The notes: generated from the sequence alone by a model not told the origin. A stretch of DNA of 41,963 nucleotides from Candidatus Sphingomonas excrementigallinarum (GCA_019112965.1 DXIH01000052.1:1-41963); one strand, 5' to 3'. Positions 1 to 9,079 are shown, numbered from the stretch's first letter. A program made the numbers and translations.

Positions 1-193
1 TATTGAACCAAATAGATACCAATATATATCATTAATCCGTCTTGCTGCCCCTTTCGAAGCGGTGTCTGGCTTTGCCGTTTTGTCCGTCGGATGATGACAA
101 ATCATAGACGGTTCGTTTTATAAAGTATTAGAATTTTCCGTGTGACCCCCTTGCCGTTCTTGACCCAGGTCAACGTCACAAACGGGGAATATC
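1..193. other. AT-rich upstream region of the chemotaxis receptor gene
   Basis: No gene is seen here. The stretch is much richer in A+T than the rest of the window, as expected for a promoter region. A run of A and G (GGGGA at 184-188) ahead of the ATG at 194 fits a ribosome binding site. I could not assign a convincing -35/-10 pair. A short palindrome at 160-173 is listed separately. Confidence 0.5.
160..173. promoter_or_regulatory. Palindrome TTGACC-CA-GGTCAA upstream of the chemotaxis gene
   Basis: Perfect 6-bp arms around a 2-base centre, 20 bases before the start codon at 194. It has the size and symmetry of a site for a dimeric regulator and overlaps the likely leader of the mRNA, so it would suit repression. 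Its arms resemble those of the palindrome at 9080-9094, but the spacing differs (2 versus 3 bases). No regulator is assigned. Confidence 0.3.
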
Positions 194-2110
194 ATGCGGG
201 CCACCATCAAGCTCAAATTGGGCGCAACCTTCGCGATCGTGCTGACGCTGCTATTGGGCATGGCGGTGCTTGCCGCCGCGAAGTTGAACGAAATGAACAG
301 CGTGACGACCCGTATCGTCGATGGTCCGGTGGTTCGGCTGGACCGTGCGGAAACGCTGAACGAGCGTATCAGCTACGCGGTTCGCATGGAAAAGAACCTC
401 GCGCTTTCCAGCGACGATCAACAGATGCATGTGTTCGATGACGACCTGATGCGGGCGCGTTCGGAAATGAAGTCGTTGATCGAAACCGGGCTGGCGACCG
501 CCACACCCGCGGGGCGACCGATCTGGGCAGAGATCAACAACGACTATGCTGCCTGGCTGCCCGTCAACGACACGGTTCGTCGCCTGGGCCTGGCCAATCA
601 CAATGAAGAGGCCGGCGCCTTGTCGATGACGAAATCGCGCGAACTCGTCGGCAAGATCAGCGATGGCGCGCTGCGCCTGGTCAAGAATGCCAAGGCGGAC
701 ATGGCGGGTGCCAAGCAGAATGCCGACGCCATCTATGACAGCTCGCGCAACACGCTGATCCTCATCTCCGGGCTGGCGTTGCTGATCGCGCTGGTCGGCG
801 CAGTGTGGATCGCGCGGATCGTCTCGCAGGGCCTGCGGCGGATTTCGGTCGCGATCGAGGCGGTGGCGATCGGCGATATCGAGCAGGAGGTCGCGGTGGC
901 GACCAACGACGAGATCAAGGATCTGGTCGACACGGTGAACCGCATGACCGCCAATCTGCGCCAGAGCGCGCAGCTGGCCGATGCCATTGCCGAGGGCGAC
1001 CTGAGCGTCGATCACAAGGCCCTGTCCGACAAGGACCTTCTGGGACACGCACTGATCCGCATGACCGCCAATCTGCGCAAGTCGGCCCAGCTGGCCGATA
1101 CGATCGCGGCGGGCGACCTGACCGTCGATCACCAGCCGCTGTCGGACAGGGACGTGCTGGGCCGCGCGCTGGTCCTGATGATCGAGCGCCTGCGCGGGGT
1201 CGTCAGCGACGCCACGCTGGCCGCGCAGAATGTCGCCTCGGGCAGCCAGCAACTCTCCTCCTCGTCGGAGCAGATGTCGCAGGGCGCGACCGAGCAGGCG
1301 GCGGCGGCCGAGGAAGCCTCCGCCTCGATGGAAGAGATGGCGGCCAACATCAAGCAGAACGCCGACAATGCCAGCCAGACCGAGAAGATCGCCCGCCAGT
1401 CCTCGCAGGATGCCGAGCGCAGTGGTGAGGCGGTGGAAAAGGCCGTCGTCGCCATGCGCACCATCGCCGAAAAGATCGTCATCGTGCAGGAGATCGCGCG
1501 CCAGACCGACCTGCTGGCGCTGAACGCCGCGGTCGAGGCCGCGCGTGCCGGGGAACATGGCCGCGGCTTCGCGGTCGTCGCCGCCGAAGTGCGCAAGCTG
1601 GCCGAACGCAGCCAGATGGCGGCGGGCGAGATCAGCGGCATGTCGTCCGACACGGTGGCGGCCGCGCAACAGGCGGGCGAAATGCTCTCCAAGCTGGTGC
1701 CCGACATCCGGCGCACCGCCGAACTGGTCGCCGAAATCAGCGCCGCCTGCCGCGAACAGGACATCGGCGCCAGTCAGATCAACGCCGCCATCCAGCAGCT
1801 CGACCAGGTGACGCAGCAGAATGCCGCGTCGTCGGAGGAGATTTCCTCGACCTCCGAGGAACTCGCCAGCCAGGCCGAGGAGCTTCAGGCAAATATCGCA
1901 TTCTTCCGTGTCCGGAACGGCGCGCAGCGGTCGGCACCGACCCGCAAGCCCGCTCCGGCACGCGGCGCGGCGCCCGCCGCAAATCAGTCCCGCGCTTCAG
2001 CCAAGGCGAACGGCATCACCGATCAGCAGGCCCGGCTGCGCGGCTTCGCGCTCGACCTGTCGACCGGCGGCCCGGACGGCGAGGACGCCGATTTCGGTCG
2101 TGCGGCCTGA
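194..2110 (+). CDS. Methyl-accepting chemotaxis protein
   Basis: Inner-membrane chemoreceptor that passes a periplasmic signal to CheA/CheW. The 638-residue product has a first membrane segment at about residues 11-30, a helical periplasmic domain of about 150 residues (four-helix-bundle type), a second membrane segment at about 188-210, then HAMP. The HAMP region is followed by two further near-identical blocks containing MTANLR and QLADxIAxGDL, suggesting tandem HAMP-like units. The cytoplasmic signalling hairpin is clear: [18 protein letters not shown] followed by [16 protein letters not shown] near residues 435-470. No C-terminal NWETF-type CheR/CheB tether is present; the tail is Ala/Pro-rich. 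The ATG at 194 has GGGGA just upstream. It is a lone gene with no che genes beside it, so its ligand is unknown. Confidence 0.93.
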   Translation: MRATIKLKLGATFAIVLTLLLGMAVLAAAKLNEMNSVTTRIVDGPVVRLDRAETLNERISYAVRMEKNLALSSDDQQMHVFDDDLMRARSEMKSLIETGLATATPAGRPIWAEINNDYAAWLPVNDTVRRLGLANHNEEAGALSMTKSRELVGKISDGALRLVKNAKADMAGAKQNADAIYDSSRNTLILISGLALLIALVGAVWIARIVSQGLRRISVAIEAVAIGDIEQEVAVATNDEIKDLVDTVNRMTANLRQSAQLADAIAEGDLSVDHKALSDKDLLGHALIRMTANLRKSAQLADTIAAGDLTVDHQPLSDRDVLGRALVLMIERLRGVVSDATLAAQNVASGSQQLSSSSEQMSQGATEQAAAAEEASASMEEMAANIKQNADNASQTEKIARQSSQDAERSGEAVEKAVVAMRTIAEKIVIVQEIARQTDLLALNAAVEAARAGEHGRGFAVVAAEVRKLAERSQMAAGEISGMSSDTVAAAQQAGEMLSKLVPDIRRTAELVAEISAACREQDIGASQINAAIQQLDQVTQQNAASSEEISSTSEELASQAEELQANIAFFRVRNGAQRSAPTRKPAPARGAAPAANQSRASAKANGITDQQARLRGFALDLSTGGPDGEDADFGRAA

Positions 2111-2131
2111 CCCAGGCTGCGACTGGAAGAC

Positions 2132-2156
2132 TGCCCCTCCCATGGCGGGAGGGGCA
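2132..2156. terminator. Bidirectional hairpin between convergent genes
   Basis: A perfect 10-bp stem (TGCCCCTCCC paired with GGGAGGGGCA) with a 5-base loop lies 21 bases after the stop of the chemotaxis gene and just beyond the end of the opposing LysR gene. There is no long T run, so it is a weak match to a classical intrinsic terminator, but its place between two converging genes fits that role. Confidence 0.55.
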
Positions 2157-2163
2157 TAGGCCC

Positions 2164-3069
2164 CTACCCCGCCAGCAATGTCCGGGCGCGACCCTGGACA
2201 TGGTCGGCGATCAGCTTGAAGGCCGCGCTCATCGGCGACTGACGGCGCCAGGCGATGGCGATCGAACGGTGCGCGCGCCAGCCTTGGACGGACAGGATTT
2301 TCAGGCCCGCCGCCCCGCCCACTTCGGATCGCAGATACAGGCTGGGCAGCAGCGTCAGACCAAGCCCGCTGGCCACCATCTGATGCAGGCTTTCCAGGCT
2401 GGTGCCGTAATAATCCGGCGCGATGGTCATGCCATAATGGTCGGCGACCTCCGCCGCCTGTCGCGCGAGATGGTGGCGCGGGTCGAGCGTCAATAACGGG
2501 CTGCCTGCCAGGAGCTGGCGATCGGACGGGGTATCGGCGTCGAGCGGGTGGTCGAGCGCGGCGACCAGATGCAGTGGCTCGCGGAACAACGGCTCGATCG
2601 TGAGATCGTCCCCGGCCATGGGCAGCGGCCCCAGCACGACGTCGAGATCGCCGCGCGACAATTCCCGCATCTGCTCGTCGGGAATGCCCTCTCGCACATG
2701 CAGGCGCAGGCGCGGCGCCATGCGGTGAAGCTCGGCGATGATCGGCGACAGCAGATAAGGCCCCAGCGTCGGCGTCGTCCCCAGCTTCAACGTGCCGGTC
2801 AGCCTGTCCGACGAGCCTGCCGCCAGCGCGACGATGTCGCTGGCATCGCTCAACATCCGTCGCGCCGTCGCCACGATGCTGCGCCCCAGCGGGGTGAGGA
2901 TCGCGCCCGTCGCGCTGCGTTCCAGCAGCCGGGCACCCAGCCGCTCCTCCAGCGTGCGGACCTGCTGGCTCAGCGTCGGCTGCGAGACATTGGCGACGCG
3001 GGCCGCCAGCGCGAAGGACCCTGTGTCCGCGATCGTGACCAGATATTCGAGCTGACGCAGGGTAAGCAT
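2164..3069 (-). CDS. LysR-family regulator, OxyR-like but without redox cysteines
   Basis: DNA-binding transcriptional regulator of 301 residues from the ATG at 3069; an upstream in-frame start at 3129 adds 20 residues unlike the family. The N-terminal winged helix-turn-helix reads LRQLEYLVTIADTGSF, then ANVSQPTLSQQVRTLEERLG, close to OxyR (VSQPTLS). The effector domain starts at about residue 90 (GTLKLGTTPTLGPYLL) and contains GDLDVVLGPLP. Where E. coli OxyR has its peroxide-sensing Cys199 segment (GHCLRDQA), this protein reads RHHLARQAAEV, and the second Cys is also absent. So it has an OxyR-like fold without the thiol switch. It is divergent from the export operon starting near 3192, and by the usual LysR pattern may regulate it. 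Confidence 0.88.
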   Translation of the reverse strand: MLTLRQLEYLVTIADTGSFALAARVANVSQPTLSQQVRTLEERLGARLLERSATGAILTPLGRSIVATARRMLSDASDIVALAAGSSDRLTGTLKLGTTPTLGPYLLSPIIAELHRMAPRLRLHVREGIPDEQMRELSRGDLDVVLGPLPMAGDDLTIEPLFREPLHLVAALDHPLDADTPSDRQLLAGSPLLTLDPRHHLARQAAEVADHYGMTIAPDYYGTSLESLHQMVASGLGLTLLPSLYLRSEVGGAAGLKILSVQGWRAHRSIAIAWRRQSPMSAAFKLIADHVQGRARTLLAG

Positions 3070-3191
3070 CGCAATGCTATAGCCAGATTCTATACCCCGG
3101 GCACGGCAATTCCGATTGGTGCCGGCCATGATATGTCGTTACAAAGACTTCACAAGGATCAGGCCGAAGCGTACCTTTCATGGAGGGGAAC

Positions 3192-4946
3192 ATGAAGGCG
3201 CGCGGTGTGATGGTGGCCGTCGGTCGCCCACTCCGGCCTGACCAACGTACGGAAAAGGGGTGCGTTTTGGCGGGACAGCGATTGGGATTCCGGGATGCGG
3301 TGGGCTGGCTGGCGCAGATCATAGGCCCTGATTCGGCCTATGTTCGGCTGGGCATCGTCTATACCATTGCGATAAGCCTGCTGGCGCTCGCCACGCCCAT
3401 CTCGGTCCAGCTCCTTATCAACAGCGTCGCCAACACCGCCATGCCCGCGCCCCTATGGGCGCTGTCGGGCGTGCTGCTGATGCTGCTGCTGATGGTCGCG
3501 GGGCTCAGCGCGCTCAGGGTGTGGATCATGGCGGCGTTCGAACGTCGGCTGTTCTCGCGCGTCGTCGCCGAAGTCACGATCCGCGCCGTCCACGCCCAGG
3601 ACCCGTTCTTCGCCGACGGCAATCGCGGCGACCTGTTCAACCGCTATTTCGACCTGGTGGTCGTTCAGAAATCGGTCCCCAGCCTGGTCATCGGCGCCTT
3701 CACCATCGTGTTGCAGGCGGTGATCGGGCTCAGCATCACCAGTTTCTACCACCCCGTCTTCCTCGCCTTCAACGCGGTGCTGGTCACGGCGGTCCTGGTC
3801 GTCTGGCTGCTCTGGCGACGCGGTGCGATCAGCGGCGCGGTGGCGTTGAGCCATGCCAAGCACAATGCCGCGCGCTGGCTGGAGAGCGTCGGCGGGTCGA
3901 ACGGCTTCTACAAGTCGCTCCGGCATCTCGACTTCGCGATGAACCGATCGGAGGCGATGACCGCCGATTACGTCAACACGCATCGCCGCTATTTCCGCTA
4001 TCAGTTCGCGCAGACGATCGCCTTTCTGCTAATCTATGCCTTTGCCAGCGCGGGCCTGCTGCTGCTGGGCGGCATGTTGATCCTGCGCGGCCAGCTGTCG
4101 CTGGGCCAGCTGGTCGCGGCCGAGCTGATCCTGTCGGGTGTCTTCTACGGCATCTCGCAGTTCGGCTGGTATCTCGACACCTTCTACGATCTGGTCGCCA
4201 GCTCGGAAGAACTGTCGCTGCTGTTCGCCATTCCGCAGGAGCCGATGGTGCGCGGCGACAATGGCCCGCGTGACGGGTCGGTCAGGCTGACCGACGTGGC
4301 GTTCGACGACGCGCGCTACAATCTGACATTGGCGGCCGGGGAACAGCTTGTCACCGTGACCGAGCCGGGGGCGGAGCGGACGCTGGCCTTGCTGCTGAAG
4401 CGCCATTCGCTGCCCGATCGCGGGCTGGTGCGGATCGGCAATGCCGATCTCGGCTCGTTCGACATGTATCGCCTCCGCTCGGACGTGACGGTGCTCGACC
4501 GTTCGACCATCGTCGAGGTCACGATCCGCGAATATCTCCGCCTCGCCTCGGGCGAGCTGGCCGAACGGGCGATGGAGGCGCTGGCGGTGGTCGGCCTCGA
4601 ACGTCGCCTTGCCAGCTTGCCGCAAGGGCTGGACACGCTGCTCGGTTCGACCGGCTATCCGCTGAGCGTCGGCGAGACGATGGCGCTGAAGCTCGCCAAC
4701 GCGCTGCTGGTCGGTCCCAAGCTGCTGCTCCTCGGCCAACTCTACGACCTGTTGCCGCCCGAACGGCTGCGCGCCGCGCTGCGGTTGTTGAAGGAGCATG
4801 GCACGACGGTGCTGCTGTGCACCGGCCGCCCGGAGGACATGGAACTGGACGGCTATCTCTATCTCGGCTTGACCGAACAGCGTCGTTTCGACCAGCTCGC
4901 CGACCTCCAGGCCGCCTATCGCCGGGAGGACGCCGATGTCGCCTGA
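3192..4946 (+). CDS. ABC half-transporter with degenerate ATP-binding domain
   Basis: Membrane component of a three-gene export operon. About 585 residues: several hydrophobic helices in the first 300 residues (for example IVYTIAISLLALATPISVQLL and FLLIYAFASAGLLLLGG) match an ABC exporter membrane domain. A C-terminal region of about 220 residues aligns in layout with an ABC nucleotide-binding domain but lacks key motifs. The Walker A place reads VTEPGAERTLALLLK with no GxxGxGKS/T, the signature is LSVGE, and the Walker B/Glu region reads LLLLGQLYDLLPPERL without the Asp-Glu pair. ATP hydrolysis is therefore doubtful. The ATG at 3192 follows GGAGGGG closely; ATG 3180 and a TTG at 3267 (after AAGGGG) are alternative starts. 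The 3' end overlaps the HlyD gene by 11 bases. Confidence 0.85.
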   Translation: MKARGVMVAVGRPLRPDQRTEKGCVLAGQRLGFRDAVGWLAQIIGPDSAYVRLGIVYTIAISLLALATPISVQLLINSVANTAMPAPLWALSGVLLMLLLMVAGLSALRVWIMAAFERRLFSRVVAEVTIRAVHAQDPFFADGNRGDLFNRYFDLVVVQKSVPSLVIGAFTIVLQAVIGLSITSFYHPVFLAFNAVLVTAVLVVWLLWRRGAISGAVALSHAKHNAARWLESVGGSNGFYKSLRHLDFAMNRSEAMTADYVNTHRRYFRYQFAQTIAFLLIYAFASAGLLLLGGMLILRGQLSLGQLVAAELILSGVFYGISQFGWYLDTFYDLVASSEELSLLFAIPQEPMVRGDNGPRDGSVRLTDVAFDDARYNLTLAAGEQLVTVTEPGAERTLALLLKRHSLPDRGLVRIGNADLGSFDMYRLRSDVTVLDRSTIVEVTIREYLRLASGELAERAMEALAVVGLERRLASLPQGLDTLLGSTGYPLSVGETMALKLANALLVGPKLLLLGQLYDLLPPERLRAALRLLKEHGTTVLLCTGRPEDMELDGYLYLGLTEQRRFDQLADLQAAYRREDADVA

Positions 4947-6012
4947 CCAGCTCGCGCATTTCCGCACCCTCTCCTCGCTGCGCCCGCCACGGGTGACGGT
5001 CGCCATCGCCTGGATCCTGACCGTCGGCATCGCGGCGGTCATCTTCATCCTGTTCTTCGTGCCGTGGTTGCAGACCGCACAAGGCCGGGGCCAGGTCGTC
5101 TCGCTCGATCCGACCGACCGCGCACAGGACGTGACCGCGCTGGTGCCCGGCCGTGTCGAGCGCTGGTATGTCCATGACGGCCAGCATGTGAAGCGCGGCG
5201 ATCCGATCGCACGCATCATCGACCTCGATCCCAACCTGCTGTCCCGCCTCGCCGCCGAGCGCGCGCAGGTGGAGGCCGAGATCGCCTCGGTTCGCCAGTC
5301 GCAGTCCGTTGCCCAGATCGACGTCAACCGGACACGACAGCTCTATTCGGAAGGGTTGGCCTCGCGACGCGATTACGAACAGGCGCAGATCAAGGTCGCG
5401 GACTCGGGCGCCAAGCTGGCGGAATCACGTGCCAAGCTGAACCGCATCGACGTGCAGCTGAACCGCCAGTCGGCGCAGCTGGTCCGGGCCCCGCGCGACG
5501 GACGCATCCAGAATCTGAATGCGGCGGCGGGCGGTGCCTATGTCTCGGCGGGCACCGCGCTGGCGGTGGTCGCGCCGGAAGAGGTGCAGCGCGCGGTCGA
5601 GTTGCTGATCGACGGTCGCGACGTGCCGCTGCTCCGCCCCGGCCGCCCGGTGCGCCTGGAGTTCGAGGGCTGGCCCGCCATCCAGTTCAGCGGCTGGCCA
5701 TCGGTCGCCTACGGCTTTTTCGACGGTCGCGTCCGCACGATCGATCCCAATGCCAATGCGCAGGGGCTGTTCCGCATCCTGGTCGAACCGGCCCCCGGCA
5801 AGCCCGCATGGCCCGAGCGGCGCTTCGTCCGGCTGGGCGGCAAGGTCCAGGGCTGGGTCCAGGGTGAGACGGTCACGGTCGGCTACGAACTCTGGCGCCA
5901 GCTCAACGACTTCCCGCTGGAGTTCGGCCAGACCGCGACCGACAAGCAGGAGGGCAAGGAGGCCAAGGACGACGACAAGAAGATCGCGGCCAAGGCGGGC
6001 AAGCCGAAATGA
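4936..6012 (+). CDS. HlyD-family membrane fusion (periplasmic adaptor) protein
   Basis: Adaptor linking an inner-membrane exporter to an outer-membrane channel. The 358-residue product has a short cytoplasmic N-terminus, one membrane helix at about residues 22-44 (VAIAWILTVGIAAVIFILFF), a lipoyl half (VPGRVERWYVHDGQHVKRGD), an alpha-helical hairpin of about 70 residues with coiled-coil character (about 95-165), the second lipoyl half (LVRAPRDGRIQNL) and beta-barrel segments. The C-terminus is charged and rich in Lys and Asp, unusual for the family and of unknown purpose. It overlaps the ABC gene by 11 bases and the TolC gene by 4 (ATGA), so the three are probably translationally coupled. The cargo is unknown; no toxin, adhesin or peptide substrate gene lies next to it. 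Confidence 0.9.
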   Translation: MSPDQLAHFRTLSSLRPPRVTVAIAWILTVGIAAVIFILFFVPWLQTAQGRGQVVSLDPTDRAQDVTALVPGRVERWYVHDGQHVKRGDPIARIIDLDPNLLSRLAAERAQVEAEIASVRQSQSVAQIDVNRTRQLYSEGLASRRDYEQAQIKVADSGAKLAESRAKLNRIDVQLNRQSAQLVRAPRDGRIQNLNAAAGGAYVSAGTALAVVAPEEVQRAVELLIDGRDVPLLRPGRPVRLEFEGWPAIQFSGWPSVAYGFFDGRVRTIDPNANAQGLFRILVEPAPGKPAWPERRFVRLGGKVQGWVQGETVTVGYELWRQLNDFPLEFGQTATDKQEGKEAKDDDKKIAAKAGKPK

Positions 6013-7457
6013 TCCGCGCGCTGATCCTCATCCCCGCGCTGGTCGCCACCCTGCCCGCGCCCGGTTCGGCCCAGCGGATCGAGGCCAACCCGGCGCCCGC
6101 GACGGTGCCCCGTTCGGGGCCGCTGACCCTGGACGAGGTGCTGCGCGCCTCCGCCCGCGCGGCACCGCAGATCGTCGAGGCGCTGGCCAAGATCCGTTCC
6201 GCCGAGGGCAAGGCGATCACCGCCGATGGCGCCTTCGACACGGTGTTCGAGGCCGAGGGCCGCTCGCGCACGCTCGGCTATTATGACGGCACCGTCGCCG
6301 CCGCGAGCGCGAACCGCCCGCTGACCAACAATGGCGGCTATGTCTATGGCGGCTACCGCGTCAGCCGGGGCAGCTTCCCGGTCTATGAGGACCAGAATTA
6401 CACCAACCGCCTGGGCGAGGTGAAGGTCGGCGCGCTCTATTCGCTGCTGCGCGACCGGCTGGTCGACGAACGCCGGACGCGCCGTACCCTCGCCTCGGGC
6501 GATATCGACATCGCCAGGTTCGAACGCGAGGCCGTGGCGATCGGCGTGCAGCGGCGTGCGATCGACGCCTATCAGAACTGGGTCGCGGCGGGCCTGCGCC
6601 TGCGCGCCTATCGTGACCTGCTCGACCTGTCGCTCAACCGGCGCGGCGGGCTGGCGCGTCAGGTCGAACTGGGCGCGCGGCCCGACATTCTGCTGGCGGA
6701 GAACGACCAGAACCTCGTCCGCCGCCGCGCGCTGGTGGTGCGGGCCGAGGGGGATTTCCAGGCGGCGGCCAATGCCCTTTCGCTCTATTATCGCGACGGC
6801 CAGGGCGAGCCGGTGACGGTCGGGGCGGAGCGCCTGCCCGGCGGGGCAGAAGCATTGTCGGGCGTCACGGTTGCCGCCCGCCGGAATTTCGAGCAGCGGC
6901 GTCCCGACCTGCAAGTGCTGCTGGCGCGGATCGACCAGGGTTCGGCGCGTCTGGCACTGGCGCAGAACGACCTGCGCCCCCGGTTCGACCTGCGCGGCGA
7001 GATGGGCAAGGATGTCGGCCCCATCGGGCTGGGCGGCTCTAGCCGTACACCGCTGGAGGCGGCGGTCGGCTTCCGCTTTTCGATGCCGCTTCAAAATCGT
7101 GCGGCGAAAGGCCGCATCGTCGAGGCGCAGGCCGAAATGGATGCGCTGTCCGCGCGCAGCCGTTTCCTCCGCGATCAGATCACTGTCGAGGTCGAGGGCA
7201 TCAGCATCGGCGTCGATGCCGCCGAAAAGCTGGCCGCGATCGCCGAGCAGGAACGCCAGCTGGCCGAACGGCTGGCGGCGGCCGAGCGGCGGCGGTTCGA
7301 GCTGGGGTCGAGCGACTTCTTCCTGGTCAACCAGCGCGAGGAAACCGCGAACGACGCCCGCGTCCGCCTGATCGACGCCCAGGCCCGGATCGCCGCCGCC
7401 CGCGCCGAACTGGCCGCCGCCACCGCCGACCGCGCGGCACTGGGGCTGGAGCTTTGA
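6009..7457 (+). CDS. TolC-family outer-membrane channel protein
   Basis: Outer-membrane efflux/secretion channel that would complete the tripartite pump with the two preceding gene products. It has 482 residues with a Sec signal peptide (hydrophobic residues 3-18, cleavage probably after GSAQ). The motif LTLDEVLRASARAAPQIVEA is typical of the first TolC repeat, and two long helical repeats follow, with the second one containing FRFSMPLQNRAAKGRIVEAQ and LRDQITVEVEG. The helical part near residues 410-470 (QERQLAERLAAAERRRFELG) is the usual coiled coil of these channels. Its start overlaps the HlyD stop as ATGA. A palindromic terminator follows at 7489. Confidence 0.9.
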   Translation: MIRALILIPALVATLPAPGSAQRIEANPAPATVPRSGPLTLDEVLRASARAAPQIVEALAKIRSAEGKAITADGAFDTVFEAEGRSRTLGYYDGTVAAASANRPLTNNGGYVYGGYRVSRGSFPVYEDQNYTNRLGEVKVGALYSLLRDRLVDERRTRRTLASGDIDIARFEREAVAIGVQRRAIDAYQNWVAAGLRLRAYRDLLDLSLNRRGGLARQVELGARPDILLAENDQNLVRRRALVVRAEGDFQAAANALSLYYRDGQGEPVTVGAERLPGGAEALSGVTVAARRNFEQRRPDLQVLLARIDQGSARLALAQNDLRPRFDLRGEMGKDVGPIGLGGSSRTPLEAAVGFRFSMPLQNRAAKGRIVEAQAEMDALSARSRFLRDQITVEVEGISIGVDAAEKLAAIAEQERQLAERLAAAERRRFELGSSDFFLVNQREETANDARVRLIDAQARIAAARAELAAATADRAALGLEL

Positions 7458-7488
7458 CCGGATAGCCATTGCGTTGAATCAAATTGAG

Positions 7489-7510
7489 CCCCTCCCCTTA
7501 AGGGGAGGGG
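7489..7510. terminator. 22-bp perfect palindrome, terminator / dispersed repeat
   Basis: The half-site CCCCTCCCCTT is followed by its exact complement, giving an 11-bp stem between the convergent TolC-type gene and the acetyltransferase. The same core recurs at 12809-12830 with similar flanks (GCGTTGAA before, GGGGTGGG after), so it belongs to a short dispersed palindromic repeat family that appears to serve as a terminator at convergent gene ends. No long T run follows. Confidence 0.55.
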
Positions 7511-7603
7511 TGGGTTCATTTCATGTCATCTCGCTTCAGCATAGCCGGGATAAAGGTTGGGACAAGGCTTTGGCTTGCGCACTTACAGGGCGAGAGCGCT
7601 CCC

Positions 7604-8143
7604 TCATTCCAACTCTTTGCGCATCCGGGTCAGCGGCACGATCACTCCGTCGACATCCGCATCGGCGCGCTCGACGGGGTGATAACCGCAGGCGCGATAG
7701 AGCGGCACGCCGCCCGCCGTGCCCATCAGCTCGACGGCGGTAAAACCCTCGGCGCTTGCGGCCTGTTCGCAGCGGTTGAGGATCATGCGGCCGATCCCAC
7801 GCCGGACATGATCGGGATGGGTGTACATGGCGCGGATGCGCGCGGCGTCGGTGGCGGGGTCGAGCAGCGCCGGGTCACGCAGCGCCGTGCTGTGATCGCC
7901 GCCATAGAGCGTCGCGCGCCGGCTCCATCCGCCGCAGCCGACCGGCGTGCCCGCGTCCTCCACGACGAAATAGGTGCCGTCGCGCACCAGTTGCGTATCG
8001 AGCCCCATCACCGCGCGACTGGCGATCACCTGCGCCGGGTTCAGCACCCCCGCCTGCCCGCGATCGATCGACAGCGCCATCACCGCACGCAGCGCGTCCA
8101 GATCGGCCTCGGTCGCCGGGCGGATGGTCAGCCCGCCGCTCAC
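7604..8143 (-). CDS. GNAT-family N-acetyltransferase
   Basis: Acetyl-CoA-dependent acetyltransferase of 179 residues, substrate unknown. It starts LTIRPATEADLDALRAVM, a typical GNAT opening. The acetyl-CoA pyrophosphate loop is MYTHPDHVRRGIGRMIL (RRGIG), and LYRACGYHPVE near the C-terminus matches the conserved GNAT beta6/7 region. I chose the GTG at 8143 because it gives a 4-base GTGA overlap with the upstream MarR-GNAT gene and begins just ahead of the domain; the longer in-frame start at 8275 would add 44 residues that lie over the neighbouring coding sequence. It is co-transcribed with the MarR-GNAT gene. Confidence 0.85.
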   Translation of the reverse strand: MSGGLTIRPATEADLDALRAVMALSIDRGQAGVLNPAQVIASRAVMGLDTQLVRDGTYFVVEDAGTPVGCGGWSRRATLYGGDHSTALRDPALLDPATDAARIRAMYTHPDHVRRGIGRMILNRCEQAASAEGFTAVELMGTAGGVPLYRACGYHPVERADADVDGVIVPLTRMRKELE

Positions 8144-9057
8144 GCCGCCAGCTCCAGCCGCCACGTCTCGCCCTGCAGCGGCACGCCGAAATGCTCGTGC
8201 ATTGCCGTCTCGACACATTGAAAGCCATGCGCCGCATAAAGGCGGCGGGCGGCTTCCAGCACCGTATGCGTCCACAAGGTCAGCCTATGATAACCCGCCT
8301 CGCGTGCGAAATCGACGCACCGCCCGACCAGCGCATCGCCGATCCCCCGGCGGCGGGCAAAGGGCTCGACATGCAGCAGCCGTAGCCGCGCGACACCCTC
8401 CCCCTCATCGGTGACGAACACCGCCCCCGCCATCACTCCGTCGATCTCCGCGACCCAGCATTGCGAGCGGGCGGGGTCATGATCGCGCAGGAACGCGGCG
8501 ACGACCTCACTCTCGATCACCTCCAGCTCACGGCCCCAGCCATGGCTTTCGGCATAGAGGACCGACTGGCGCGCCACGATCAGCGCGGGCTCGCCGGTGC
8601 GAAACGGGCGGATGACGAACGGCCCACCCGACGACGGATCGAGCAGCAACCGCGCCCGCGTCAGCGCCTCGACCAGATCGCGCCGCCCCTGCCCCTCGAC
8701 CGTGGCGAGCAGGTCATCCACCGCGCCGCTCTGCCGCTGATCGACCATGGCGAAGGCCGCGAGCCCCGCCTCGGTCAGGCGCAGATCGCGGGCGCGGGCG
8801 TCATCGTCGCGGCGGACCCGGATGACCCAGCCGCGCGTCTCGAACCGCGTGACGAGGCGACTGAGATAGCCCGCATCCATGCCCAGCGCCTCTTGCAATA
8901 CGCTGGCCGTCACCGGCTCGCGCGTCGCGATCTCGAACAGCAGGCGCGCCTCGGGCAGGCTGGCCTCCGTGCCCAGGAAACGCGCGTCGAGCGCGCCGAT
9001 CGTCTGCGTATAGAAGCGGTTGAACCGGCGGATGGCGGTGATGTCGGGATGCTCCAT
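8140..9057 (-). CDS. MarR-family regulator fused to GNAT acetyltransferase
   Basis: Bifunctional protein of 305 residues. The N-terminal half is a MarR winged helix-turn-helix (EARLLFEIATREPVTASVLQ, then ALGMDAGYLSRLVTRFETRG, wing RRDDDARARDLRLTEAG). The C-terminal half is a GNAT domain (FVIRPFRTGEPALIVARQ; the acetyl-CoA loop LHVEPFARRRGIGDALV; RLYAAHGFQCVETAMHE). MarR-GNAT fusions are a known arrangement in which the acetyltransferase activity and the regulator are combined in one polypeptide. Start is ATG 9057; a TTG at 9093 is also in frame but would lie inside a palindrome (9080-9094) that looks like an operator. No strong ribosome binding site is seen for either start. The end overlaps the next GNAT gene by 4 bases. 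Confidence 0.86.
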   Translation of the reverse strand: MEHPDITAIRRFNRFYTQTIGALDARFLGTEASLPEARLLFEIATREPVTASVLQEALGMDAGYLSRLVTRFETRGWVIRVRRDDDARARDLRLTEAGLAAFAMVDQRQSGAVDDLLATVEGQGRRDLVEALTRARLLLDPSSGGPFVIRPFRTGEPALIVARQSVLYAESHGWGRELEVIESEVVAAFLRDHDPARSQCWVAEIDGVMAGAVFVTDEGEGVARLRLLHVEPFARRRGIGDALVGRCVDFAREAGYHRLTLWTHTVLEAARRLYAAHGFQCVETAMHEHFGVPLQGETWRLELAA

Positions 9058-9079
9058 GAACGCATGCTCGACCAAATTG

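Noticed and set aside
251..1669. Long antisense frame opposite the chemotaxis gene
   Set aside because: Low-complexity translation rich in His, Arg and Gly that mirrors the codon bias of the real gene.
7604..8275. Longer start (8275) for the GNAT gene
   Set aside because: It would overlap the upstream gene by more than 130 bases and adds residues without GNAT similarity; GTG at 8143 gives a 4-base overlap.
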